Shown here in pieces: positions 9,144 to 17,912 of a stretch of 64,000 nucleotides of DNA. The notes beneath the pieces were generated by a model. It worked only from the letters and a program-made list of their open reading frames with translations, was not told the DNA's origin and searched no databases. The number at the start of each line of letters is the position of its first letter. The stretch's first letter is position 1. This DNA is from Variovorax sp. 770b2 (lineage in GTDB: Bacteria; Pseudomonadota; Gammaproteobacteria; Burkholderiales; Burkholderiaceae_C): assembly GCF_900115685.1 (NCBI RefSeq), contig NZ_FOXJ01000001.1, positions 2,761,796-2,825,795 on the forward strand, given 5' to 3'. The position numbers were made by a program, and so were the translations under genes.

Positions 9144-9854
9144 ATGGCATCGCCTCCCCGACCGCAGACCTGGACCGCCGACATCGGCCTGCGCATTCGC
9201 CGCCATTTCCTGCTGAAGGCGGTCGGGACCACGGTCTTCACCTGGCTGTTCTTCATCGGCTACTTCCACCTGCTGAGGAACCCCGCCTTCCCGGTCGCGG
9301 TGATGCCGCTCACGGCGCTGGACCACCTCATCCCGTTCCAGCCCTACACGCTGGGCGCGTACCTCTCGCTCTGGGTCTACGTGGGCATCGCGCCCGGGCT
9401 GCAGCTCACCTTCCGCGAGCTGGTGGTCTACGGGTTGTGGATCGGCGCGCTGTGCCTCACCGGGCTGGCACTCTTCTACTTCTGGCCGACGCAGATACCG
9501 CCGCTTCCCATCGATGTCTCCGGCTACCCCGGTTTCGCGATGCTGCAGGGCGTGGACGCGGCGGGCAACGCCTGCCCCTCGATGCACGTGGCCGTCGCGA
9601 TCTTCACCGCCCTCTGGATCGAGCACCTGCTGCGGCAGGCGGGCACGCCCGCCGTGCTGCGCATCGTCAACGGGGCCTGGTTCCTGGCCATCGCCTACTC
9701 GACGCTGGCCGTGAAGCAGCACGTGGTGCTGGACGTGGTGGCGGGCGCGCTGCTGGGCATGGCGTTCGCGTGGCCCTCGCTGCGCTGGCGGCCGAACAAG
9801 CGTTTGCGAGGGGATTCCCCTCCGGTAGGAGCGGATATCATTGGCCATCACTGA
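9144..9854 (+). CDS. PAP2-superfamily phosphatase/phosphotransferase (inositolphosphotransferase-like)
   Basis: 236 residues from ATG 9144. Several hydrophobic helices alternate with the PAP2 signature: CPSMH (H158) and S196-x6-H203-x3-D207 (KQHVVLD). This is the Aur1/Ipt1-like branch, whose members transfer or remove lipid-linked phosphate head groups at the membrane. The usual upstream KxxxxxxRP motif is not evident, as in that branch. Acyl carrier protein and ketoacyl synthase genes follow 96 bases downstream on the same strand, so a role in making or remodelling an unusual lipid is plausible but unproven. Confidence 0.8.
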   Translation: MASPPRPQTWTADIGLRIRRHFLLKAVGTTVFTWLFFIGYFHLLRNPAFPVAVMPLTALDHLIPFQPYTLGAYLSLWVYVGIAPGLQLTFRELVVYGLWIGALCLTGLALFYFWPTQIPPLPIDVSGYPGFAMLQGVDAAGNACPSMHVAVAIFTALWIEHLLRQAGTPAVLRIVNGAWFLAIAYSTLAVKQHVVLDVVAGALLGMAFAWPSLRWRPNKRLRGDSPPVGADIIGHH

Positions 9855-9950
9855 CCAACACAGGCCGAGCGAGGAAGGGATCGATCCAATGGCGCACCCC
9901 GCAAGGGCTGCAATCGATCAACGGCGGCACAAGACAACAGGCATCGCACG

Positions 9951-10193
9951 ATGAGTTCGCTGAAGGAATTGCAGGACCTGATTCACGAGAAGTACGGCAT
10001 CGAACCGTCCAAGCTCGACCCCAACGCCTCGATGCGCGAAACCGGCGGTCTCGATTCGCTGGCGCTGGCCGAATTCCTCTTTGCCATTGAAGACCACTTC
10101 GGCATCACCATGCCCGACGAGGACGCGAGCATCGACACCCTGGCCGAGCTCGCGCAGCTGGTCGACAAGGTCCGGGCCGCGAAGGTCGCGTGA
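9951..10193 (+). CDS. Acyl carrier protein
   Basis: 80 residues, acidic. The phosphopantetheine attachment site is S36 in GGLDSLALAEFLFAIEDHFG, followed by the usual helix III (IDTLAELAQLVDKV). It carries acyl chains on its pantetheine thiol. The sequence differs from a housekeeping AcpP (no DSLDTVE) and it sits beside a dedicated ketosynthase, so it is probably a pathway-specific carrier. Its stop overlaps the start of the ketosynthase (GTGA). Confidence 0.92.
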   Translation: MSSLKELQDLIHEKYGIEPSKLDPNASMRETGGLDSLALAEFLFAIEDHFGITMPDEDASIDTLAELAQLVDKVRAAKVA

Positions 10194-11401
10194 GCCACCA
10201 CGAGGTTGCCGTCACCGGGCTGGGCGTCATGGCGCCCCACGGCGACGAGCCCGGCGCGCTGTTCGAGGCGCTGCTGCAGGCCCGATCGGCCATCCACCCC
10301 GTCTTTCCCGAATTGCCCAAGCCGGCCGCCGCCGCCACGGTGGCCTTCGACGAGACCCGCTGGTTCACCAAGCTCCAACTGGCCGGCGTCGACCGCGTGA
10401 GCCAGCTCGCGGTGGCCGCGGCCGACCTCGCGTGGCGCGACGCGAGCCTTTCCATCGCCGATGCCGACCCCGAACGCGTGGGCGTGTACGCCGGCTGCGG
10501 CATGGGCGGCGCCGCGGCGCTCGAAGCGGCCTACCGCGGCAACGGGCGCGTGTCGCCGCTCACCATTCCGGCCTTCATGCCCAACGCGCCCGCGGCCCAC
10601 GTGGCGATGCGCAACGGCGTGCTCGGCCCGGTGCTCACCTATTCCGTGGCCTGCGCGTCGTCGTCCGTGGCCATCGCCGAAGCCGCCAAGGCCATCCAGC
10701 GCGGCGAGGTCGACATCGCCATTGCCGGCGGCAGCGAAGCGCTGATCGTGCCGGGCGTGGTGCTGGCCTGGCAGGCGATGCAGACGCTGGCCACCTTCCA
10801 GCCCGGCGAAGCGGCCGGCGCGGTGCGGCCGTTCGCGAGCGACCGCAGCGGCTTCGCGCTCGGCGAAGGCGCGGCCTTCCTGGTGCTCGAATCCGCCGAG
10901 CGCGCGCGCCGCCGCGGCGCGCGCAGCTACGCCACGCTGGCCGGCTGGGGCCTCTCCAGCGATGCCACCCATCTCACCAAGCCCGATGCCCCCGGCCAGG
11001 CGCGCGCGTTGCGCCAGGCGCTGCGGCAAGCCGGCCTGCAGCCGCGCGAGGTGGGCTACTGCAACGCGCACGGCACGGCCACGCGCATCGGCGACGTGGT
11101 CGAGCGCAATGCGCTGGCCCAGGTGTGGGGCGACGATTTCGAGAGCCTGCGCGTGAGCTCCACCAAGGCGCTGCACGGCCACATGCTGGGCGCGGCGGGC
11201 GCCATCGAGGCGCTCATCACGGTGCTCGCGCTGCATCGGCGGCAGCTGCCGCCCAATGCGAACTGCGGCGAGATCGATCCGGCCTGCCGCATGAACCTGG
11301 TGATGCAGGGCGACAGCGCCGCACCGGCGCTCGAAGCGGCGATGAGCAATTCCTTCGCCTTCGGCGGCACGAACTCGGTACTGCTCTTTCGCCGCGCCTA
11401 G
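10190..11401 (+). CDS. Beta-ketoacyl-ACP synthase (FabF/KAS II-like)
   Basis: 403 residues. It starts at GTG 10190, overlapping the ACP stop, which implies translational coupling. The catalytic triad is visible: C155 in SVACASSSVAIAE, H294 in CNAHGTATRIGD, and H331 in STKALHGHMLGAAGAIE with K326. A thiolase-fold protein of this type condenses malonyl-ACP with an acyl chain. The partner is likely the adjacent ACP. It is not within a fatty-acid-synthesis (fab) cluster. The product is unknown; lipid, pigment or acyl-modified glycan are all possible. The gene ends two bases before a large palindromic sequence. Confidence 0.9.
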   Translation: MSHHEVAVTGLGVMAPHGDEPGALFEALLQARSAIHPVFPELPKPAAAATVAFDETRWFTKLQLAGVDRVSQLAVAAADLAWRDASLSIADADPERVGVYAGCGMGGAAALEAAYRGNGRVSPLTIPAFMPNAPAAHVAMRNGVLGPVLTYSVACASSSVAIAEAAKAIQRGEVDIAIAGGSEALIVPGVVLAWQAMQTLATFQPGEAAGAVRPFASDRSGFALGEGAAFLVLESAERARRRGARSYATLAGWGLSSDATHLTKPDAPGQARALRQALRQAGLQPREVGYCNAHGTATRIGDVVERNALAQVWGDDFESLRVSSTKALHGHMLGAAGAIEALITVLALHRRQLPPNANCGEIDPACRMNLVMQGDSAAPALEAAMSNSFAFGGTNSVLLFRRA

Positions 11402-11402
11402 T

Positions 11403-11554
11403 CTGTCGTCGGGCAAACAGCTGCGCAGACGAAATCGATGCGTTTCGCGTCAGGGCAAGGCGCAAATGCAGCGATGCCTGCAGGTATCGCGAGGATCTGC
11501 AACGCCGCCCTGGCGTGAAAGGCGCGACTTCGTACGCCGCTGTTTGCGGGACAG
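11403..11554. repeat. ~152-bp imperfect palindromic element between convergent genes
   Basis: The two halves are reverse complements with a few gaps, centred on CTGCAG at 11478-11483. Both ends carry CTGTC followed by CAAACAGC when read inward, and CAGGGC recurs midway along each arm. It exactly fills the gap between the ketosynthase stop and the LysR stop. It could fold into a long hairpin. It may be a MITE-like or REP-like repeat, or a bidirectional transcription barrier. No second copy was found in this window by eye. Confidence 0.7.
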
Positions 11555-11558
11555 CACA

Positions 11559-12467
11559 CTAGGTCGCCGGCAGCTGCGACGATGCACCCGCCGCGCAAAG
11601 CCACTCGACGAAAGCCTCCGCCAACGGATCGGCCGTGCGGTTCGGCGCCATGAACACGCTGTAGCCGCGGCTCGATGGCGCGCGATGCGCGCAGGCGAGC
11701 AACAGTTCGCCCGAACGCAGTTCACGCTCGACGTAGTACGCCGGCACCAGCCCCACGCCGAGGTCGGCGCGCACCGCCGCGACCAGCGAAGAAAAGAGAT
11801 CGAAGCGATGCCCCGCCACGAGGTTCTCGGGCGGCCGCGCGTGCGGCGTCTGCGCGAACCATTCCTCCCACGCGCCCATGCGCGTGCGCAGCTGGAGCAG
11901 GGGCGCGGCGCGAAAATCGCCGCGCGCCATCGCGGCCCGTCCCTTCGCGCGCGGGGCGCACACCGCCACGCAGAACTCGCCCATCAGCGGCCGCGCACCG
12001 GCGCCGGGCCACACCGCGTCGTCGTACTGCACGCCCACGTCGAAGGGCATGTCGGCCATGTAGAGATCGGTCGGAAAAACCTGCAGGTGCAGGCTGCAGC
12101 CCGGATGCAGCGCGATGAACTGCGGCAGCAGCGGCGTGAGCCAGCCCTCGGCGAGCACGGGCACCGCGCCGACGATGAGGCGCAGGCCGTCGACGCGCTG
12201 CGCCATCGCTTCGAGCGTGTGGTTCTGCAGCCGCATCAGGTCGCCCGCGATCTGGCCGTGGTAGCGGCGCCCGGCATCGGTGAGCTCGGTGCCGCGCGCG
12301 GTGCGTTGCACCAGCCGCACGCCGATCTGCGATTCCAGGAGCCGCAGCTGCTGGCTCACGGCGCTGTGCGTGAGGCACAGCTCCTCGGCCGCCTTGCCCA
12401 CGCCGTGATGGCGGGCCACCGCATCGAAGATCAGCAGCGCTCGGGTGCTCGGAATATGGCGGCGCAT
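11559..12467 (-). CDS. LysR-family transcriptional regulator (GcvA-like)
   Basis: 302 residues from ATG 12467 (a TTG at 12500 would add 11). The N-terminal winged helix is clear (IFDAVARHHGVGKAAEELCL then SAVSQQLRLLESQIGVRLVQR), with a LysR substrate domain after residue ~90. The MRRHIPSTRALLIFDAVAR start is of the GcvA subgroup. It is divergent from the secreted M20 peptidase, whose start is 129 bases away, so that gene is a candidate target. Confidence 0.88.
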   Translation of the reverse strand: MRRHIPSTRALLIFDAVARHHGVGKAAEELCLTHSAVSQQLRLLESQIGVRLVQRTARGTELTDAGRRYHGQIAGDLMRLQNHTLEAMAQRVDGLRLIVGAVPVLAEGWLTPLLPQFIALHPGCSLHLQVFPTDLYMADMPFDVGVQYDDAVWPGAGARPLMGEFCVAVCAPRAKGRAAMARGDFRAAPLLQLRTRMGAWEEWFAQTPHARPPENLVAGHRFDLFSSLVAAVRADLGVGLVPAYYVERELRSGELLLACAHRAPSSRGYSVFMAPNRTADPLAEAFVEWLCAAGASSQLPAT

Positions 12468-12596
12468 GGGCGTGTTCGTAAGAAAAACTGACAAGGCCAA
12501 AGATTAAACCAGAGCAGGCGCCTGACTTGCCCCCAAGAATTGCTGACGGCGCCGCGCCGGCTGCGCCCTCTTCACCTTCAAGGACAACCCACCGCC

Positions 12597-13949
12597 ATGC
12601 CTCGCTCCGCGTCATTCCGCCTTGCCCCGATCGCCCTCGCCCTGGCCTGCACCGCCGGGCTCGCCCAGGCCCAGAACGCCGCCGTCGCGGCCACGCCCGC
12701 GCAGGTGCGGCCCGAGATCGACAAGGCCTACACGCAGCTGATGGCAGCACCCGCGATCCAGAAGCTGCTCGATGCGGTCAAGGCCGACCACGAGCGTTCG
12801 GTCGAGGATCTGAAGATGCTGACCGAGATCGAAGCGCCCCCGTTCAAGGAACAGAAGCGCGCAGAAGCCTTCCTCGCGCGCATGAAGGCCCTGGGCCTCG
12901 CGGACGCGAAGATCGACGCCGAAGGCAACGTCGTGGGCCTGCGCAAAGGCACGGGCAATGGCCCCAAGTTGCTGATCTCCGCGCACCTGGACACCGTGTT
13001 CCCCGCCGGCACCGACGTGAAGGTGAAGGAGCGCGACGGCAAGCTCTACGCGCCCGGCATCTCGGACGACACGCGCGGCCTCGCCGTCTTGCTGTCGTGG
13101 CTCAAGGTGCTCAACGACAACAAGATCCAGACCGTGGGCGACCTCCTGATCGTCGGCAACGTCGGCGAGGAAGAACTGGGCAACCTGCGCGGCATCAAGG
13201 CGGTCTTTCGCGACAACCTGGACATCGACGGCATGGTCGGCCTCGAGCCGGCACCCGACGGCACGGTGCTGATGCTGGGCACGGGCAGCCACCGCTACGA
13301 GGTCACCTTCAAGGGCCCCGGCGGCCACAGCTTCGGCGCCTTCGGGCAGGTGCCCAGCGCCATCCACGGCATGGGCCGCGCGATCGCCAAGATCGCCGAA
13401 GTCCGCACGCCGACGTTCCCGAAAACCACGTTCACCGTCGGCACCGTGGGCGGCGGCACGTCGGTCAACACCATCGCGCCGGATGCGCGCATGGCGATCG
13501 ACATCCGCTCGGACGAAATGGCGCCGCTGCTGGAGACCGAGAAGAAGATCCTCGCGGCCATCGACGAAGCGGTCGAGGAAGAAAACAAGCGGTGGAACGT
13601 GACGACCCTGAGCGCGAGCCGCAAGCTGATCGGCGACCGTCCGGGCGGCCGCACGCAGTCGGACACGGTGATCGTGGAGGCCGCCACGCGCGCCAACAGC
13701 GCCTTCGGCCACAAGACCCTGCTGACGGGCGCGAGCACCGACGCCAACGTGCCGATGTCGCTGGGCATCCCGGCCATCATCGTCGGCGCCGGCGGCAAGA
13801 CCGGGGGCTTCCATGCGCTGTCGGAGTGGATCGACGTGACCGACGGATGGAAGGGCGCGCAGAACTCGCTGGTCACGGTGCTGGGGCTGGTGGGCGTGCA
13901 GGGCACGAGCGCACCGTTGCTGGAGAAACGCGCGCCGCGCAAGAACTAG
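12597..13949 (+). CDS. Secreted M20-family metallopeptidase
   Basis: 450 residues from ATG 12597. The first ~27 residues are a signal peptide (LAPIALALACTAGLAQAQ). Zinc-site motifs of M20 aminoacylase/carboxypeptidase-like enzymes are visible: SAHLDTVF, then GISDDTRG, then GNVGEEELGN. The dimerization (lid) domain includes GPGGHSFG. C-terminal GGFHALSEW supplies the last His. It likely cleaves peptides or N-acyl amino acids in the periplasm; the substrate is unknown. It is divergent from a LysR regulator. Confidence 0.88.
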   Translation: MPRSASFRLAPIALALACTAGLAQAQNAAVAATPAQVRPEIDKAYTQLMAAPAIQKLLDAVKADHERSVEDLKMLTEIEAPPFKEQKRAEAFLARMKALGLADAKIDAEGNVVGLRKGTGNGPKLLISAHLDTVFPAGTDVKVKERDGKLYAPGISDDTRGLAVLLSWLKVLNDNKIQTVGDLLIVGNVGEEELGNLRGIKAVFRDNLDIDGMVGLEPAPDGTVLMLGTGSHRYEVTFKGPGGHSFGAFGQVPSAIHGMGRAIAKIAEVRTPTFPKTTFTVGTVGGGTSVNTIAPDARMAIDIRSDEMAPLLETEKKILAAIDEAVEEENKRWNVTTLSASRKLIGDRPGGRTQSDTVIVEAATRANSAFGHKTLLTGASTDANVPMSLGIPAIIVGAGGKTGGFHALSEWIDVTDGWKGAQNSLVTVLGLVGVQGTSAPLLEKRAPRKN

Positions 13950-14051
13950 GGGGAGCTTCGGGGGCCATGTCCCCGGAAATGACGGGGCCTCTCCGGTATG
14001 CTGGTGGGCGCTTCTCCCTCGTGCTCCCCCATGCTTTCCAAGGAGACCACC

Positions 14052-14489
14052 ATGCATGCCCGCTCCACGCTCATTGCCCTCGCCCTGCTCGCCGCAGGCG
14101 CCTCGGCACAGGCCAACGACCTGCTCGACCAACTGAAGGAAAAGGCCGGCGCGGCCGCCAGCTCGCAAGGCGGCAGCTCCTCCGGTTCCGCCCTCGGCAA
14201 CCTCGGCTTCAAGATGCCCTCGATCGGCTCCAGCACCATCGGCAGTGCCGCCGGCGTGCTGCAGTACTGCGTGAAGAACAACTACCTCGGCGGCGATGCG
14301 GCCTCGGTGAAAGACAAGCTGCTGGCCAAGATCACCGGCCAGAAGCAGCAGGAAAAAAACTTCGAAAGCGGCGCGAAGGGTTTGCTGAAGGGCGGCGACG
14401 GCAAGACGCTCAACATGAAGATCCTGTCGTCGAAGGTGAAGGAAAAGGCCTGCGACTACGTCCTGAAGAACGCCACATCGCTGATCTGA
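14052..14489 (+). CDS. DUF2501 domain-containing protein (YjjA-like)
   Basis: 145 residues with a signal peptide (TLIALALLAAGASAQA) after ATG 14052, and AGGAG upstream. The mature part has a Ser/Gly-rich stretch and then QYCVKNNYLGG and KEKACDYVLKNA, two conserved Cys positions typical of DUF2501, the family of E. coli YjjA. It is exported to the periplasm. The function of the family is not established. Confidence 0.85.
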   Translation: MHARSTLIALALLAAGASAQANDLLDQLKEKAGAAASSQGGSSSGSALGNLGFKMPSIGSSTIGSAAGVLQYCVKNNYLGGDAASVKDKLLAKITGQKQQEKNFESGAKGLLKGGDGKTLNMKILSSKVKEKACDYVLKNATSLI

Positions 14490-14572
14490 CCTGACAGCGC
14501 CCCCGCATGGCCTCCGCGCGGCGCACCGCGCATGTGCTTGCCTGTTTCTCCCCGTGCGCGCGTAACGACTCC

Positions 14573-16291
14573 ATGACCCCGGCTGCCCCCCCCTCGTCCC
14601 TGCGCCAGCGCCTCGCGCGCTGGGTTCCCTGTCTTGCATGGCCGCGCCCTTCCGGGGCGCTGCTGCGAAGCGAGGCGATGGCCGGCATCACCGTGGCGCT
14701 GATGGTCATTCCGCAAGGCGTGGCGTATGCCGCGCTCGCGGGCATGCCGCTGGTGACCGGCGTGTACGCGGCGCTGTTTCCCGCGCTGATCGCGGTGATG
14801 TTCAGCTCGTCGCAGCGGCTGTCGGTCGGGCCCACGGCGCTCACCAGCCTCCTGGTCGGCGCCTCGCTCGCGCCGCTCGCGGTGGCGGGCAGCGACGAAT
14901 GGGTGGCGATGGCGGTGTGGCTCACGCTGATGTCCGGCGCCATCCAGATCGTGCTGGGCGCGGGGCGCTTCGGCTGGCTGCTGCGGCTGGTCAATTCGCC
15001 GGTGCTGATCGGCTTCACGCAGGGCGCGGCGGTGCTGATCGCGATCTCGCAATTGCCTTCGCTGCTGGGCTTCACCGGGCGCACGATTCCGCAGGTGCTG
15101 CAGGGCGGGCCGCTGCCCGATCTCGTGGCCATCGCCTTTGGTCTCGGCAGCGTCGCGGTGCTGTGGCTGGGCAAGCGGTTCGTGCCGCGCTTTCCGACGA
15201 CGATGGCACTGGTGGCGGGCGCTGCGGCGATCAGCTGGGGCATCGACTACGCGCTGCGTGGCGGCGCCGTGGTCGGTAGCCTGCCCTCGGGACTGCCCTC
15301 GTTCTACTGGCCCGGCCTGCTCCCCCTGGGTACGTTCAGCGCGCTGGTGCTGCCCGCATTGATGATCACGCTGGTGAGCTTCCTGGAGACCGCCTCCAGC
15401 GCCAAGGTCGACAACGCGCGCGCCGGCACGCTGTGGAACGAAAACCAGGACCTGATCGGCCAGGGCCTGGCCAAGCTGGCCTCGGGTTTCTCGGGCGCGT
15501 TTCCGACCAGCTCGTCATTCTCGCGCTCGGCCATCACGCTCTATGCGGGCGCGCAGACCGGGTGGGCCACGCTCTTCAGCGTGGTGGTGGTGGCCGGTGC
15601 GCTGCTGTGGCTGATGCCGCTGCTCTACCACGTGCCGCAGGCGGTGCTCGCGGCCGTGGTGGTCACGGCCATCCTGGGCCTCGTGAAGCCCGCGAGTTTC
15701 ACGGCGCTGTGGCGCATCTCGCGCATCGAGGCGGGCATCGCCTTCGGCACCTTCGTGCTGACCATCGCGACCGCGCCCAGCATCTACTGGGGCGTGCTCG
15801 GCGGCCTGCTCGCGAGCATGGCGCACTACATGTACCGCCACCTGCATCCGCGCATCATCGAGGTGGGCCTGCACCCCGACGGGAGCCTGCGCGACCGCAA
15901 CCTCTGGAAGCTGCCGCCGCTCGCGCCGCAGCTCTATGCGCTGCGCATGGACGCCGAACTGGACTTCGCCTCGGCCTCCACGCTGGAACGCGCGCTCACC
16001 GTGGCGCTGGCCGAGCGCCCCGAACTCACCGACGTGTGCCTGTTCGCGCAGCCCATCAACCGCATCGACATCACCGGCGCCGAGGTGTTCGGCTCGATCC
16101 GGCGGATGATGGAATCCAAGGGCGTGCGCCTGCACCTGAGCGGCATGAAGCTGCCGGCCATGCAGGTGCTCGAACGCGCGGGCCTTCTTGCGCCGGGGCC
16201 GATGCTCTTCAGCTACCGCACCGACGGCGAGGCGCTCGCCGCGCTGATGCCGCGCATCGACGTGCCCGCAGAGGCCGAAACCGCAGGCTGA
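14573..16291 (+). CDS. SulP-family inorganic anion transporter with STAS domain
   Basis: 572 residues from ATG 14573. About 11-12 membrane helices begin with IPQGVAYAALAGMPLVTGVY, the SulP sulfate-transporter signature, followed by SVGPTALTSLLVG. Residues ~445-560 form a cytosolic STAS domain (DVCLFAQPINRIDITGAEVF). SulP proteins move sulfate, bicarbonate or similar anions; which one cannot be read here. The neighbouring LysR gene starts 20 bases downstream and may be co-transcribed. Confidence 0.92.
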   Translation: MTPAAPPSSLRQRLARWVPCLAWPRPSGALLRSEAMAGITVALMVIPQGVAYAALAGMPLVTGVYAALFPALIAVMFSSSQRLSVGPTALTSLLVGASLAPLAVAGSDEWVAMAVWLTLMSGAIQIVLGAGRFGWLLRLVNSPVLIGFTQGAAVLIAISQLPSLLGFTGRTIPQVLQGGPLPDLVAIAFGLGSVAVLWLGKRFVPRFPTTMALVAGAAAISWGIDYALRGGAVVGSLPSGLPSFYWPGLLPLGTFSALVLPALMITLVSFLETASSAKVDNARAGTLWNENQDLIGQGLAKLASGFSGAFPTSSSFSRSAITLYAGAQTGWATLFSVVVVAGALLWLMPLLYHVPQAVLAAVVVTAILGLVKPASFTALWRISRIEAGIAFGTFVLTIATAPSIYWGVLGGLLASMAHYMYRHLHPRIIEVGLHPDGSLRDRNLWKLPPLAPQLYALRMDAELDFASASTLERALTVALAERPELTDVCLFAQPINRIDITGAEVFGSIRRMMESKGVRLHLSGMKLPAMQVLERAGLLAPGPMLFSYRTDGEALAALMPRIDVPAEAETAG

Positions 16292-16310
16292 AGACACGCG
16301 CAGCGGCCCC

Positions 16311-17195
16311 ATGAAAACCACCATCGAAGAACTCGTCGCGTTCCGCACGGTGGTGGACACCGGCTCGATCACCGCCGCGGCCGAGCAACTCGGGCACACG
16401 GTCTCGGGCATCAGCCGCGCGCTCAGCCGGCTCGAGCAGAAGCTGGACACCACGCTCATGCGCCGCACCACGCGGCGCCTGGAACTCACCGAGGAAGGCG
16501 CGGCCTTTTTGCAGCGCACCCGCGCGATCCTCGATGCCATTGACGACGCCGAAGAGCAGATGGCCGCGCGCCGCGAGCAACCGGCCGGGCGGCTGCGCGT
16601 GAACGCGGCCTCGCCCTTCATGCTGCACGCCATCGTGCCGCTGGTGCCCGAATTCCGCAGGCTCTACCCGCAGATCAGCCTGGAGCTGGACACCGACGAC
16701 CTGCCCATCGACCTGCTGGAGCGCCGCACCGACATCGCGATCCGCATCGGGCCGCTGCGCGATTCCACGCTGCACGCGCGGCCGCTCGGCACGCACCGGC
16801 TGCGCGTGCTCGCGAGCCCGGCGTATCTCGAGGCGCACGGCAAGCCGCGCACCGCCGCCGAGCTGACCGATCACGCGCTGCTGGGCTTCACGCAACCCGA
16901 GTCGCTCAACCGCTGGCCGCTGCGTGGGGTGCACGGCGACGAATGGCCCATCGCGCCCACGCTCGCCGCGTCGAGCGGCGAGACGCTGCGCCAGCTCGCG
17001 CTGGCCGGCGCGGGCATCGTGTGCCTCGCCGATTTCATGACCGCCGCCGACCGCGCAAGCGGCGCGCTGGTGCAGGTGCTGGCCAAGGAAACGGTGGACG
17101 TGCGCCAGCCGGTGAACGCGGTGTACTACCGCAACACGCAGCTGTCGGCGCGGATCACTTCGTTTCTGGATTTCCTGACGCAGCGCATGACTTGA
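16311..17195 (+). CDS. LysR-family transcriptional regulator
   Basis: 294 residues. The N-terminal helix-turn-helix reads ITAAAEQLGHTVSGISRALS then RLEQKLDTTLMRRTTRRLEL, and a LysR effector-binding domain follows from residue ~90 (GRLRVNAASPFMLHAIVPL). It belongs to the large subgroup that includes many DNA-binding activators of transporter genes. It lies 20 bases after the SulP transporter and converges on the DUF3299 gene. Its ligand and targets are unknown. Confidence 0.9.
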   Translation: MKTTIEELVAFRTVVDTGSITAAAEQLGHTVSGISRALSRLEQKLDTTLMRRTTRRLELTEEGAAFLQRTRAILDAIDDAEEQMAARREQPAGRLRVNAASPFMLHAIVPLVPEFRRLYPQISLELDTDDLPIDLLERRTDIAIRIGPLRDSTLHARPLGTHRLRVLASPAYLEAHGKPRTAAELTDHALLGFTQPESLNRWPLRGVHGDEWPIAPTLAASSGETLRQLALAGAGIVCLADFMTAADRASGALVQVLAKETVDVRQPVNAVYYRNTQLSARITSFLDFLTQRMT

Positions 17196-17205
17196 GCGAA
17201 AGCGC

Positions 17206-17784
17206 TCAGTTCGGCTGCGTCGCCACGAAGCGCTCCACCGCCGCCGACTTGATCTCGTACCCGCTCACGCCCATGTCCGCCGAGGCATAGCGCGCGGCCT
17301 TCAGGACGCCGCTGACCTTGACCGTGTCCATCGCGTGCAGGCCCTTGAAGGCCTGCGTTGCGATCACGTGCACGATCTGGTTGGCGGGGGGCGGCGGGGT
17401 GTGGATGCAGGCGCCGAAATACGGCACCAACAGAAATTCCTGGATGCCGTTCTGCGTGTTGTCCAGCGGCACTACAAAGCCCGAAAGCTTGACGGCCGTA
17501 CCGTCGAGCGCCACGTTGACCGGCGCGTTGTCCCAGACGGCGCGCATCTCGTCGAGCATCTGGATTGCGCGCGGGTCGTTGTCGCGCAGCGCCTCCAGGC
17601 TGATGTTGCGGTAGCGCTTGGTCGGGTCCCAGCTCTTGGGGATGAGTTCGTCCCACTTGAGTTCGGGGGCCGCGGCCGCGCTCGCGCTCGTGGCACCGGC
17701 CTCGGGGCCGCAGCCGGCCAGCAGCGCAGCGGCCGGAACCAGGAGAAATGCGGGCAGCAGGATGCGCGAGATGAACCTTCTCAT
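17206..17784 (-). CDS. DUF3299 domain-containing lipoprotein
   Basis: 192 residues from ATG 17784 (ATG 17814 is an alternative). The N-terminus RRFISRILLPAFLLVPAAALLAGC is a lipoprotein signal with lipobox LAGC. The rest is the DUF3299 fold (KLSGFVVPLDNTQNGIQEFLL, then ACIHTPPPPANQIVHV), an OB-like domain with a conserved Cys-x-His. The domain appears in exported proteins near metal- or redox-related genes, but its function is not settled. It is divergent from a small membrane protein. Confidence 0.8.
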   Translation of the reverse strand: MRRFISRILLPAFLLVPAAALLAGCGPEAGATSASAAAAPELKWDELIPKSWDPTKRYRNISLEALRDNDPRAIQMLDEMRAVWDNAPVNVALDGTAVKLSGFVVPLDNTQNGIQEFLLVPYFGACIHTPPPPANQIVHVIATQAFKGLHAMDTVKVSGVLKAARYASADMGVSGYEIKSAAVERFVATQPN

Positions 17785-17912
17785 GACCACGATTTTGCTT
17801 GGGACATGTTTCATTCCCGTAAAGCAGGGCCTTTGGCACTCAATTCGTCGCAATTCACACAAATGGATGACCACGCGCCAGAATGCCGCACCACGACAAC
17901 GAGGAGATCCGC

